A stretch of 64,000 nucleotides of DNA from Gammaproteobacteria bacterium (GTDB lineage Bacteria; Pseudomonadota; Gammaproteobacteria; Steroidobacterales; GCA-2729495): positions 1 to 64,000 of the forward strand of contig VGVH01000010.1 of assembly GCA_016874095.1 (NCBI GenBank), read 5' to 3'. Below the pieces are notes generated by a model, which made no database searches, was not told the origin of the DNA, and saw nothing but the letters and a program-made list of their open reading frames with translations. Below are positions 1 through 11,471 of this stretch, in pieces (the stretch's first letter is position 1; every line of letters begins with the position of its first letter). Both the position numbers and the translations under genes were made by a program.

Positions 1-2721
<2,721 letters not shown>

Positions 2722-3111
2722 CCGCGACATCCTTTGCAGCCCCGCTGTCTGCGGCTCGCCCGAGCTGCAGACCGGTGGCTTTGTGGCCCGGCCTCACGAC
2801 CGGTGTACCGTCAAGAATGCGCTGCAGGATGAGCGGTCACATAAAGGCTGGATAGGACGCACTTCACAAATCGAGTAAATCGGGCGCGGCCGGGCATAAC
2901 AGCGAAAACCCTGGAAAAGCGGCGCCTAACGCTGCCAGACAGCAGCTGCACGATGGCACTGCCGTGGGATGCACGGCACATCGGTCATCGCCCACAGGAA
3001 CTGTTGAGATCAGTGGGCCCGCTCAGGCGATTACGTCAACGCCAGGCAAAAGGACTCGACAAGACCCTCGCCGAACACCGGTCGCGGGGGCGTGGTTATT
3101 GGAAAGAATGC
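2722..3111. other. Intergenic stretch without a recognisable gene
   Basis: The space upstream of the kelch gene holds only short ORFs that look random in composition and show no recognisable motif. I see no clear promoter, RNA gene or attachment site. Its right side leads directly into the palindromic repeat at 3112. Confidence 0.6.
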
Positions 3112-3171
3112 GGGTGCCGGGTCGCAGCTTCGCAGCTTTTCAAAAAGCTGCGAAGCTGCGACCCGGCACCC
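3112..3171. repeat. Perfect 29-bp inverted repeat (60-nt palindrome)
   Basis: The arms at 3112-3140 and 3143-3171 are exact reverse complements separated by the dinucleotide ca. Each arm begins with gggtgccgggtcgcagc. It would form a very stable hairpin downstream of the methyltransferase stop. Its outer part recurs in the adjoining direct repeats, so it looks like a REP-like or small non-autonomous mobile element rather than a simple terminator. Confidence 0.9.
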
Positions 3172-3220
3172 TAAACGACCCGGCACCCTAAAGCAAAAGC
3201 TAAAGGGCACCCTAAACGAC
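3162..3220. repeat. Three direct copies of ggcaccctaaa next to the palindrome
   Basis: The strings acccggcaccctaaacga, acccggcaccctaaagc and gggcaccctaaacgac follow each other; the 14-mer gcaccctaaacgac occurs exactly twice. The last copy contains the stop codon (TAG, minus strand) of the methyltransferase gene, so the repeat array overlaps the end of that coding region. Confidence 0.8.
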
Positions 3221-3877
3221 ACCGTAGATCATCAGGTGATGCTCGCCCTCTTCTGCCACGGTGAGCCCGGTCAGTCTTGCGTGGGCGAGCTGCCCGCGGA
3301 CTTCATCTGGTTCAAACGCCGCACAAAGGGAGTTGAAGTAATCGCGTCGCAGGACCTCGGGCTCGTTCGCGGACTCGCGCTGCACGATTGCCGCTGCTGC
3401 CTCGGCCGAAGCCGGCCGGCGCAGGTCGGCGACGAAGACGCGGCAACCGCGATTCGCGTGTTCACAAATGGTCTGCCACAACACCTGCGGGCGATGGAGC
3501 TGGTGAAGCAGGCTGTGCGACATGACGAGCTGCCACGGCCGCTGCGGCAGCTTCGGCGATGGCACGATCGCCTCCAGCAATGTCACGCGCTGCGCAAGGG
3601 CTGAATCCTTCGCGATATCGGCCTGGGCCAGATCCAGCATCGCTGCCGAACCGTCGACGCCAAGGAATCGCGCGGTCGGAAAAGCCCGCGCGAAGCGCAG
3701 CAGCACGTCACCCGAACCACAGCCGATGTCGAGCACGTCACCGTCTGGGAGAAAGCCGGGGAACAACCGCCGGAAGACGTTGAGCCGCTCGCCATGCGGT
3801 ACGCTGAAATCCGCCTCGTGGTAGGCGAGCGCCTGCGCTGCGTCCTCCATCAGCTCCGGTTCGGGGATGCGCTCCAC
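3212..3877 (-). CDS. Class I SAM-dependent methyltransferase
   Basis: A 221-residue soluble protein with the glycine-rich SAM-binding motif I (VLDIGCGSGD, about residues 48-57), the acidic end of beta-2 (FLGVDGSAAML) and a downstream region matching the Rossmann-type methyltransferase fold. The substrate cannot be told from sequence. It is the minus-strand gene after the subtilase (9-bp gap), so the two may be co-transcribed. Its last residues and TAG stop fall inside a ggcaccctaaa repeat, so the natural C-terminus may have been altered by repeat insertion. Confidence 0.85.
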   Translation of the reverse strand: MERIPEPELMEDAAQALAYHEADFSVPHGERLNVFRRLFPGFLPDGDVLDIGCGSGDVLLRFARAFPTARFLGVDGSAAMLDLAQADIAKDSALAQRVTLLEAIVPSPKLPQRPWQLVMSHSLLHQLHRPQVLWQTICEHANRGCRVFVADLRRPASAEAAAAIVQRESANEPEVLRRDYFNSLCAAFEPDEVRGQLAHARLTGLTVAEEGEHHLMIYGVV

Positions 3878-3886
3878 CGGTGCCGA

Positions 3887-5713
3887 TCAGCGACGCCGAC
3901 GGGCGAGGCCGATGAGCAGTGCCACGAGCCCGGCGAGACCGAGGGTACCGCCGCCTCCGCCTCCCCCACCGCCGCCGGGCGTGCTTACGGTCACGTCGGT
4001 GAAATCCTCCAGCCCCAGGTTGTCGGTCACCGTAAGTCGCAGCACGACGGATGCTCCAGGTGCTGGCGCATCCAGCGTCGCAACCGGCGTATTGGCGCCG
4101 CTCAGGTTCGCGCTGCCGCTGCGGACCGTCCAGGCGAAACCCGTGAGCGTGCGCGAATCGGCAGGAGCGCTGTCCGAACCGTCCAGCACCACCGGCTGCC
4201 CGCTCACGACCGTCGCCGGCGCATCGATTATCGCGATGGGCCGGAGCGCAGCGGCCACGCTCACGGCAGCGTCCAGCATGCCCGCGCCGCAGGTCGAGGT
4301 CGTGCAGGCGCAGGCCAGCGTATCGTCGACCGTGTTCGGACAATTGGCGAGGCCAAGGGACGCAGCAGACGGGAACGACCGGGCGGACTGCTGCAGCCGC
4401 TCGCGCAATTCGGCGGGAGCCAGGTTGCTGTTCACCGCCAGCATCAGCGCGGCAGTGGCCGCTACCAGCGGTGCCGAGAAGCTGGTGCCGACGTTGGCGT
4501 CGAGCTGGTCGGTATAAATCGCCGTGGTGGCAACCGTGGTTCCGGCATTGCTGGTGGTGTCGAGTGAGAAGAGGCAAGGCCCGCCTGTGTTCACGCAGTT
4601 GCCACCCGGCGCCGCCAGGGTGACCTCCGGCCCGAGGCTGCTGTAGCCCACCTTGGCCCCCGTCGCGCGCAAACCTGCCACGGCGACTGCCCCGTCGCAA
4701 TTCGCGGGCGCGTCGACCGGCCCCGTCTCGTTGCCCGCCGACGCCACGACGACGGCCCCGGCCTCCACGACCTCATCGACCGCCGCCTGGTAGCTGTTCG
4801 TGCAATTTCCCAGGGCACCGAGGCTGATGTTGATGATCCGCGCCGGAAACGGGTTGGCCGGGACGGTATCGACACTCAAGCCGGCAGCCCAGCGCATGCC
4901 CTGGATGATGTCGGAGTTGTAGCCACCGCATTTGCCGAGCACACGCACCGGCAGGATCCAGCCGTCCCAGGCAGAACCGGCAATGCCGGTCGCATTGTCC
5001 GTCAGCGCGCCGATCATCCCGGCGATGCGTGTGCCGTGCCAGGAACTGTTCGTGACCAGGCAGCCCGCGAAGAACGAAGTTGCGGCTTCGCCGGACGTCA
5101 CCCAGTCGCCGGGATCCGTCGGGTCGGCGTCCCAGCCATTGCCGTCGTTCGCCGTGCGGAATCCACCGCCGCTGTCCGGGCCGACGAAATCGCGTCCGGG
5201 CAGTACGCGCCCCCCGCTGCCGAAGACACCGAGATCGGGATGGCTCGACAGAACGCCGGTGTCGAGCACGGCGACGATGACTTCCTCCGAGCCCGTGGTC
5301 GTGTCCCAGGCCGCAACCGCATTGATCGCAGAGGCCTCCGTCGCCTGCAGGTACCACTGCCCGGTGAACAGCGGATCGTTCGGCGTTGCATGCGGCCGGG
5401 CGCGCGCATCGGGCTCGACGAACGCAACATCTGGATCCGCCGCGAGCCGCGCCAGTGTTACAGCAAGCGCTTCGCCCGACTGCGGGTCCGGCAACTCGAC
5501 GACGGCCATCCGCGGACCCAACGAACGCTGTGCACGGAAGCCGATGCCGCTGCGGACTCCGAGCGCCTGTGCCTTCCCGGCAGCCGAGGCGGAACGGACA
5601 ACTGCGTCGCCCTGCGCACGGAAGCCGACGATGAGCCGCTGCGCCGGCTCGTCCGCGGCAGCGACGCTCGCGACCATGGCGAGAAGGATTCCGACTAGTA
5701 CACGTCCGCGCAT
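3887..5713 (-). CDS. Subtilisin-like serine protease (S8) with PKD-like and GlyGly-CTERM regions
   Basis: An exported S8-family endopeptidase of about 608 residues. I chose ATG 5713 because it gives a clean signal peptide (MRGRVLVGILLAMVASVAA); the track start at 5752 adds 13 residues with no ribosome binding site. The catalytic triad is visible as Asp in VAVLDTG, His in SWHGTRIAG and Ser in GTSFSAPLVA. A PKD-like domain follows (about residues 500-585). The C-terminus is a poly-Gly run, a hydrophobic helix and RRRR, the GlyGly-CTERM pattern known for type II-secreted proteins processed by rhombosortase. Many cysteines suggest disulfides. No rhombosortase gene is in the window. Confidence 0.93.
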   Translation of the reverse strand: MRGRVLVGILLAMVASVAAADEPAQRLIVGFRAQGDAVVRSASAAGKAQALGVRSGIGFRAQRSLGPRMAVVELPDPQSGEALAVTLARLAADPDVAFVEPDARARPHATPNDPLFTGQWYLQATEASAINAVAAWDTTTGSEEVIVAVLDTGVLSSHPDLGVFGSGGRVLPGRDFVGPDSGGGFRTANDGNGWDADPTDPGDWVTSGEAATSFFAGCLVTNSSWHGTRIAGMIGALTDNATGIAGSAWDGWILPVRVLGKCGGYNSDIIQGMRWAAGLSVDTVPANPFPARIINISLGALGNCTNSYQAAVDEVVEAGAVVVASAGNETGPVDAPANCDGAVAVAGLRATGAKVGYSSLGPEVTLAAPGGNCVNTGGPCLFSLDTTSNAGTTVATTAIYTDQLDANVGTSFSAPLVAATAALMLAVNSNLAPAELRERLQQSARSFPSAASLGLANCPNTVDDTLACACTTSTCGAGMLDAAVSVAAALRPIAIIDAPATVVSGQPVVLDGSDSAPADSRTLTGFAWTVRSGSANLSGANTPVATLDAPAPGASVVLRLTVTDNLGLEDFTDVTVSTPGGGGGGGGGGTLGLAGLVALLIGLARRRR

Positions 5714-5773
5714 GACCCATCCCGATCCGGACAACACCCTTCGCGCGATCATAGCGCAGCGCGACGGTGCAAC

Positions 5774-7213
5774 TCAGCGCTGTGCGCCGGACTCGTCGAA
5801 GTCGCCGATACGCTTTGCCGCGCCGCGCCGGATCAGCACCGCGCGACGTCGCAGGAAACGCGTCAGCCCTGATGCACCCAGTCGCGACGGTCCCATACCT
5901 GACAGTCGGAAGGAATTCTTCTCCGCGTCAAAGGCTTCGGTGGTGAGGCCGCCGTCGTTGATGCTCACGGCGCCCGCCGCGAGACGCGCCGCCACCGCCC
6001 GCGCCTCCGCCTCGTCGCCTATCACCGCAGCCGAGAGGCCGTAGACGGAATCGTTGGCGAGCGCGACGGCGGAGTCCAGATCGTCGAACGACATCACCGG
6101 AATCACCGGACCGAAGGTCTCCTCGGTCAGCAGTTTCATCGTGTGATCGACCTGCGTCACGACGGTCGGCCTGAGCCACGATCCCCCTCCATGCCGCTCG
6201 ATCGCGCCGCCGGTGAGGATCTTCGCTCCGCGGGCGCGCGCGTCGTCGAGCTGGGCGGCGATGATGTCCGCCTGTTTCGCGAAAATGAGCGGCCCCAGGT
6301 TCCCGCGGCTCGCGTCTGGCCAGCTCAGTTCCACAGCCGCGGCCTGGCGCAGGAGCGCCGCGAGAAAGGCGTCATGGATGCGCCGGTCGACGTAGACGCG
6401 CTCGAGCGACTGGCAGGCCTGGCCGGTGGCCTGTACCGAAGCGCGCAGCACGACCGCAGCAGCGAGCTCCGGTTCCGCCGATGCGAGCACGATCGCCGGA
6501 TCCTTGCCCCCCAGCTCGAGGCAGCAAGGGATGAAGTGCCGGGCGCAGCACTCGGCGACCTTGCGCCCCGTCGCCACGCTGCCGGTGAAGCAGATGAAAT
6601 CCGCCGCGCCGACCAGCGCGGCGCCGGTGGCACCGTCACCCTCGATCATCGCGAACACGCCGGCGAGCTCCGGGTGCCTGCGCACGCTCGCCATCAGCGG
6701 CGAGATGAAGCGCGGCGTCACTTCGCTCGGCTTCACGATGACGGCGCATCCCGCCATCAGCGCTGGTATCGCGTCGAGCATCGACAGCAGGAACGGGAAG
6801 TTCCACGGGCTGATGACACCGACGAGCGGGTATGGCACGAGTTGAGTGTCGATGACGATGCCCGGGGCGACCGAGGGTTTCTCGGCCGACGGGCGCAGCA
6901 ATGCGCCGGCCAGCGCGGCATAACCCGCGACGATCCCAGAGAGCGTCGCGAATTCCTCCCGCGCGAGGCGCCGGCGGCCGGTGTCGGTGGCGAGCGCGTC
7001 GAGCAGCGCCGAGTGGTCCGCCATCAAGCCGTCAACCCATGCCCGCAGCACCGTAGAACGATGTGCTGCACCGGACGCGGCCCATGCGGGCTGCGCCGCG
7101 CGCAAGCGGCGCGCGAGATCGACCAGCGCCGGCTCGGCCAGCGGCTGGATCGTGCAGTCGTCAGCGCCAGTGCGCGGATTCCGCACCGGCAGCGAGCGTG
7201 CCGCGGTCATCAT
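5774..7213 (-). CDS. NAD(P)-dependent aldehyde dehydrogenase
   Basis: A 479-residue ALDH-superfamily enzyme oxidising an aldehyde to an acid. Visible hallmarks are SPWNFPFLLS and VKPSEVTP (cofactor site), FTGSVATGR, the general-base Glu in LELGGKDP, the nucleophile Cys in ATGQACQSLERVYV and EETFGPVIPV near the C-terminus. The length is normal. It lies 63 bp downstream of phhB on the same strand. The substrate is not deducible. ATG codons at 7213 and 7210 are both possible starts. Confidence 0.93.
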   Translation of the reverse strand: MMTAARSLPVRNPRTGADDCTIQPLAEPALVDLARRLRAAQPAWAASGAAHRSTVLRAWVDGLMADHSALLDALATDTGRRRLAREEFATLSGIVAGYAALAGALLRPSAEKPSVAPGIVIDTQLVPYPLVGVISPWNFPFLLSMLDAIPALMAGCAVIVKPSEVTPRFISPLMASVRRHPELAGVFAMIEGDGATGAALVGAADFICFTGSVATGRKVAECCARHFIPCCLELGGKDPAIVLASAEPELAAAVVLRASVQATGQACQSLERVYVDRRIHDAFLAALLRQAAAVELSWPDASRGNLGPLIFAKQADIIAAQLDDARARGAKILTGGAIERHGGGSWLRPTVVTQVDHTMKLLTEETFGPVIPVMSFDDLDSAVALANDSVYGLSAAVIGDEAEARAVAARLAAGAVSINDGGLTTEAFDAEKNSFRLSGMGPSRLGASGLTRFLRRRAVLIRRGAAKRIGDFDESGAQR

Positions 7214-7276
7214 CTGGCCGGCGGGGTCATCTTGCGGAAGGCGGTCCAGCTCGTCTCGTCGGGACGCTCGTGTCCA

Positions 7277-7621
7277 TCAGCTGACCAGCCTGTCGACTTT
7301 CGCGGCACAGATGAAATCGTTTTCGGTCAATCCGCCGACCGCGTGTGTCCACCAGGTCACGCGGCAGCGCCCGTAGGTCACCTCGAGATCCGGGTGGTGG
7401 CCCTCCTCGTTCGCGATCCAGGCAACCGCGTTCGCGAAACCCATCGTGCGATGGTAGCCATTGAACTCGAAGAGGCGGCTGATCGACTTGCCATCGGCAG
7501 CAAGCGACCAACCCGCGTCCAGCGCACCGAGCATTTCGCGCACGGCGCTGGCGTCGAGCGCCGGCACGCCGCCTTCGCAGGGCTTGCAGCGCTTCGCGGT
7601 CAGGTCTTCTGCGTTCGCCAT
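7277..7621 (-). CDS. phhB: Pterin-4a-carbinolamine dehydratase
   Basis: A 114-residue protein that dehydrates 4a-hydroxytetrahydropterin, recycling the cofactor of aromatic amino acid hydroxylases. The motif HHPDLEVTYGRCRV with the following THAVGGLTENDFICAAKVD is diagnostic of the PCD/DCoH family. I prefer ATG 7621 (GGAAAG eight bases upstream) over the GTG at 7630 used in the track. No phenylalanine hydroxylase gene is nearby. The gene precedes the aldehyde dehydrogenase on the same strand. Confidence 0.95.
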   Translation of the reverse strand: MANAEDLTAKRCKPCEGGVPALDASAVREMLGALDAGWSLAADGKSISRLFEFNGYHRTMGFANAVAWIANEEGHHPDLEVTYGRCRVTWWTHAVGGLTENDFICAAKVDRLVS

Positions 7622-7697
7622 GACCGGCACTTTCCGCCGAGTGGCGCTAAGCCGTCAAGGGCCATACTGCCGCAGGTCGTTCGGGCACGCTGCCGAG

Positions 7698-8117
7698 ATG
7701 ACGGCGGCCGTCGAATCGCGACTGGGTCCTTTCCCGCTGGCTGCAGGAGTCACGGCGCGACTCATCGGCATCCGCTGCGGTTTCGCGCTGGCCGCCGCCG
7801 GGTACGCATCGATGGGTCTGGTCGACGATCCGCTGGGCGGCGGCATGATCGCGGCGGCGGTCTTCGCGGGCCTCGGCGAAGCGAGTGCGGTCGTCTGTGC
7901 CGGAGTCTTCATCGGCCAGGAGGCGCCACGCGAGGGCCGCGGCGTGATCTTCGGCACCTACGGGCTGTCCGGTTCGCTCGGCATGATCTGCCTCACCTCG
8001 CTTGGCGGCCTGTTGTACGACCGCATCGGGCCCACCGCGCCGTTCCTGATGATGGGCGCAGTGAACGCTCTGGTGGTGGCTGCACTTCTCAGCGTGAAGC
8101 CGCGAGCGCCGCGCTGA
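7698..8117 (+). pseudogene. C-terminal remnant of an MFS transporter
   Basis: The frame from the first in-frame ATG encodes about 139 residues with three to four hydrophobic helices and an internal GGLLYDRIGP loop. This matches only the C-terminal third of a 12-helix MFS permease. No N-terminal half is found upstream, where phhB lies on the other strand. It converges with, and overlaps by 29 bp, the intact MFS gene at 8089. It is most likely a truncated leftover; the upstream part of the track ORF is not convincing coding sequence. Confidence 0.65.
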
Positions 8118-9381
8118 AGTGCCGCCGGCCCCAACCGAGCAGCAAAGCCGCGGCGAGCGCGGCTGCGCCGGTCACCAGCGCGAGCGAACGGCCGACGGCG
8201 AGTTCGTTGCCGAAGATGTAGTCGGTTGCGAGCGCCGTCGCCAGCGGACCGATTCCCATGCCGATGATGTTGAGGAAGAACAGATAGAGCGCTGACGCCA
8301 CGGCACGATTCGCGGCCGGCGCCAGCACCTGCAACGCAGCCGGCGCCGCGCCGTAGGCGAAGGTGCTGAAGAAGAGCAGCGGCGCGTACAGCGCCAGCAT
8401 CACATCCAGCGTATCGACCACCGGCGCAAACACGCCAAATGCGAGGCAGCCTGCCGCGCTGATCACGCCGACCCGCAGTGGCGCGTCGGACCGCCCCGCC
8501 GCCTGCCAGCGGTCCGCCAGCCAGCCGCCTGTCAGGATGCCGGCGGTGCAAAAAACGACGATGAGGCTGCCGAGGCGCAGGCCCGCTTCCGCAGGTCCCA
8601 GTCCGAAACTGCGCGCGAGATGCGCCGGCGTCCAGGCAAGCAGTGAATTGAGCACCATGCCGAGCAGCGCGAAGCCGATGAGATGGGCGGCATATGCCTG
8701 CCAGTGACGGCGGATGTGGGGCCACAGCGCCGCGATGCTTCCGCCCGAACCCGCAGCCGGACTCCGTCGCAGCGGCTCGGTCAGGGTAAGCAGCCACAGT
8801 GCGACCACGAGTCCCGGCAATCCCACGACGAGGAAGACCAGCTGCCAGGGTCGCAGCGCGCCGACGAGCGGCAACTCGGTGACACCGGCCTGCGCCACTT
8901 CGGCGATCACCGCAGCCCCGATGATGAGCGCGAGACCCATGCCGGCGAAGGCGCCAAGCGTGTAGACGCTCAGCGCACGGTTCAGCCGTTCCGGCGGGAA
9001 GCTGTCGGCAATCATCGAGTAGGCCGCGGGCGACAGCGCCGCCTCGCCCACGCCCACGCCGATGCGCGCCGCGAGCAGCTCCCAGAAATTGCGCGCCAGC
9101 CCGCAGATGGCCGTGGCCAGACTCCAGAACGCGACGCCGATCGCGATGATGTTGCGGCGGTTGCGCCGGTCGGCCAGCGTCGCGATCGGGATTCCCAGCA
9201 GCGTGTAGAACACCGCGAAGGCCAGGCCGTGCAAGAGGCTCACCTGCGTGTCGGTAACGCCGAGATCGGCCTTTATGGGACCGACCAGCAGCGTGAGGAT
9301 GCTGCGGTCGATGAAGGACAGCACGTAGGCGACCGTCAACACGGCGACGAGGTACCAGCGGGCAGGCGCTCCTGATGTCAT
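8089..9381 (-). CDS. MFS transporter, spinster-like
   Basis: A 430-residue inner-membrane permease with 12 predicted helices. The N-terminal FIDRSILTLL motif, the loop TLADRRNRR after helix 2 and RIGVGVGEAALSPAA in helix 4 are typical of the spinster-like group of bacterial MFS proteins. It begins 9 bp after the second vWA gene on the same strand, so it may be the last gene of that operon. The protein at 58215 is a clear paralogue (shared FYTLLGIPI and LADRR). The substrate is unknown. Confidence 0.9.
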   Translation of the reverse strand: MTSGAPARWYLVAVLTVAYVLSFIDRSILTLLVGPIKADLGVTDTQVSLLHGLAFAVFYTLLGIPIATLADRRNRRNIIAIGVAFWSLATAICGLARNFWELLAARIGVGVGEAALSPAAYSMIADSFPPERLNRALSVYTLGAFAGMGLALIIGAAVIAEVAQAGVTELPLVGALRPWQLVFLVVGLPGLVVALWLLTLTEPLRRSPAAGSGGSIAALWPHIRRHWQAYAAHLIGFALLGMVLNSLLAWTPAHLARSFGLGPAEAGLRLGSLIVVFCTAGILTGGWLADRWQAAGRSDAPLRVGVISAAGCLAFGVFAPVVDTLDVMLALYAPLLFFSTFAYGAAPAALQVLAPAANRAVASALYLFFLNIIGMGIGPLATALATDYIFGNELAVGRSLALVTGAAALAAALLLGWGRRHFSAALAASR

Positions 9382-9390
9382 GACCTGCCG

Positions 9391-10383
9391 TCAGCGCAGC
9401 GTCGACAACGCGACGAAAGTGCCGCCGTTGCGCTCGCACAGCGTGCGCATCAGGTTGGAGAACCGCAGCGCATTCGACATCCGGCCGCCGGCAACCTGGG
9501 TCGGGAAACCGACGGCATGGATGCGCACGAGCCTGTTGCCTGAGGCGTCCGCGGTGTTGATCTTCTCTACATAGCGCGCCACCGACTCGATGTTGCCCCT
9601 CGGGAAGTCGTCGCCGAAGACGAAGATGCTGATCCGCTTGCCGGGTTCGTAAAAAGTACTGATTGCTTCCGCGATTCCCTCGACTGGGCTCGAATCGCTG
9701 TAGGCCTCCCAATTGGCCAGTGCACCGAGGATCTCGCGGCGGGTCGTCGCGGAATCCGGCATCCAGCGCCCGGCATAGCTCTGGAACAGGTACCTGCCCT
9801 CGTCGTTCAGCACCTGGATGCCTTTGATCCTCGGGTACACCTTGAGTGTCTCGGACACCTTGCGCAGGACGAGATCCCAGGGTCCGTTGAACATGCTGCC
9901 CGAGGTGTCGATCACGAAAATGATGTACTCGCTGTCCACGGGGATGCCGCCGATGGGCTGGTTCTTCTCCGGCGGTTTGTAACCGGCGAGCAGCCGGCGC
10001 ATTTCCTCCGTCAGCTTCTGGCGGGCCGCCAGCAGTTCGCCGGCGGTATCGGCATCGACGGCATTCTTCTCGCTGGCGGCAAACTGGCCGCGGATGCGGG
10101 AAAGATCGGCCTGCAGCTGGGCAAGCAGTTGCGCGTCCTTCGCTATCGTTGCCTCGACTGTTTCCATCTCGCGGTTGAGCACGGCCGATTCGCCAAGGAT
10201 ATCGAAAAGCTCCGCCTGCAGCGCTGCGATCAGTTCGCGGCGGTCCTCCCGGGCGCGCTCGATGATGCGCGGCTCCGAGGCCTTGTTGAGCACCAGCAGC
10301 ATGATGACCGCCCCGAAGCCGCAGCAGATGGCATCGAGGAACGACAGGCTGAAGACCTCCGTGTCGCGGCGCTGGCGCCTCAC
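9391..10383 (-). CDS. Membrane-anchored coiled-coil vWA protein 2
   Basis: A 330-residue protein starting at GTG 10383, which overlaps the stop of the preceding vWA gene (GTGA). The track extends it falsely upstream in a shadow frame. After a short basic tail comes a single membrane helix (TEVFSLSFLDAICCGFGAV), then a coiled coil (about residues 40-120) and a von Willebrand A domain with an intact MIDAS motif (DTSGSM, about 145) and later conserved acidic residues. With an N-in orientation the vWA domain is periplasmic. The N-terminal 20 residues nearly duplicate those of the upstream vWA protein. Confidence 0.88.
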   Translation of the reverse strand: MRRQRRDTEVFSLSFLDAICCGFGAVIMLLVLNKASEPRIIERAREDRRELIAALQAELFDILGESAVLNREMETVEATIAKDAQLLAQLQADLSRIRGQFAASEKNAVDADTAGELLAARQKLTEEMRRLLAGYKPPEKNQPIGGIPVDSEYIIFVIDTSGSMFNGPWDLVLRKVSETLKVYPRIKGIQVLNDEGRYLFQSYAGRWMPDSATTRREILGALANWEAYSDSSPVEGIAEAISTFYEPGKRISIFVFGDDFPRGNIESVARYVEKINTADASGNRLVRIHAVGFPTQVAGGRMSNALRFSNLMRTLCERNGGTFVALSTLR

Positions 10384-11471
10384 GGCCAGTCCTCCGCAAT
10401 GGTGAGCATCGCGCCGCCGCTCGTGTATGCCATCTGCCAGAAATAACCTGCTGCCTCCGGGTCGCCATCCATCGGCAGCAGCAGGATGTTCATCGGCAGC
10501 TTGCGGGGCAGGCTGCGGATGGCATCGACCATGTATTTCACGCGCTTCTGCGCCTGCACTTCCTCGACTTCCGGCGGCGGCTGGTCGCCCTGGGTCGGCA
10601 GGCCATCGGTGATCAGGAAGACGTTGTCCGGCTGCGGCTCGAGTTCGCTGATCTCGGCGAACGCGTTGATGAGGCTGGTGCCCTTGCCGGGCACGAACTG
10701 CCGGAGCCGCGCCAGTGTGCGGTCGACCTTGTCCTTCTCCCGCAGGCTGGTCCAGCCGCTGCCCTCGCCGAAGAAGCGCACCGGCTTCTCGTTGAAGACG
10801 ACCACCTGCACCTGCTGCGCGGGCTGCATCTGCGTGAGCAGCCACTCGACCGAACGCACCGCCTGGCGCCACTTCGGCGCCTTGCGCTTCTCGGCGTCAG
10901 GCATGCTGCGGAAGCGGACCACGTTGACGAAATTGCGCCCGAGCATGCTGCCCGAACCGTCGACGAGTATGAGCACGTGGCTGCCGCCCATGCGGATGCC
11001 GGTCAGGTACTGGCGATTCCCCTCGCCGGCGAAGGCGCGGATGCGCTGGCCGGTGGTCGGTTCCGGCGGCGCGTTGCGGAAGGCGAGCCGCTTGTTGCTC
11101 TCCTCGAGCTGGCGGATGTCGGCGCGCAGCTGCTCGATGCTCTCCTTCTGCGCGAGGCTGTCGCCCTCCTTCAGGTCTGCCGTGAGCTGCGCGATCAGCT
11201 CCTGCATGCGGGCGATCTCAGCCGCCGCCAGCGCGCGCCGATCCTGCTCTTCCTTGAGCGAGTTGCGCAGGCGGACGAGATTCTTGCGGCCTTCCAGCAC
11301 TTCCTCGTCGATGCGGCTGGTCTCGCTCATCACCTCGGCGCTCGCCATCTTCGCGCGGGCGGCGACCTGCGCGTTGATGATGACGAAGAGCAGCACCACG
11401 GCACCGAACCCGCAGGAGATGCAGTCGAGGAACGACAGGCTGAAGACCTCGGTCTGGCGCCTACGGGGCAT
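10380..11471 (-). CDS. Membrane-anchored coiled-coil vWA protein 1
   Basis: A 363-residue protein: basic N-terminus, one membrane helix (TEVFSLSFLDCISCGFGAVV), a long coiled coil (about residues 40-125, Glu/Arg/Leu-rich) and a vWA domain with the MIDAS motif DGSGSM (about 172) and a TDGLP motif. The domain probably lies in the periplasm and binds a protein partner through a divalent metal. It overlaps the preceding FHA gene by 11 bp and the next vWA gene by 4 bp, so it is translated in one operon. The single Asp at the edge of the membrane helix resembles the functional Asp of TolR/ExbD/MotB. Confidence 0.9.
   Translation of the reverse strand: MPRRRQTEVFSLSFLDCISCGFGAVVLLFVIINAQVAARAKMASAEVMSETSRIDEEVLEGRKNLVRLRNSLKEEQDRRALAAAEIARMQELIAQLTADLKEGDSLAQKESIEQLRADIRQLEESNKRLAFRNAPPEPTTGQRIRAFAGEGNRQYLTGIRMGGSHVLILVDGSGSMLGRNFVNVVRFRSMPDAEKRKAPKWRQAVRSVEWLLTQMQPAQQVQVVVFNEKPVRFFGEGSGWTSLREKDKVDRTLARLRQFVPGKGTSLINAFAEISELEPQPDNVFLITDGLPTQGDQPPPEVEEVQAQKRVKYMVDAIRSLPRKLPMNILLLPMDGDPEAAGYFWQMAYTSGGAMLTIAEDWP

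Noticed and set aside
3887-4000. Poly-Gly run as a possible repeat or frameshift hotspot
   Set aside because: It is the normal Gly-rich spacer of a GlyGly-CTERM tail, and the frame is intact through it.
6143-8221. 692-residue plus-strand ORF
   Set aside because: It is antisense to the aldehyde dehydrogenase, phhB and part of the MFS gene, with His/Arg-rich shadow composition.
7958-10468. 836-residue minus-strand ORF
   Set aside because: It is an alternative frame of the MFS and vWA genes on the same strand; the neighbouring frames hold the real motifs (DTSGSM, spinster-like helices).
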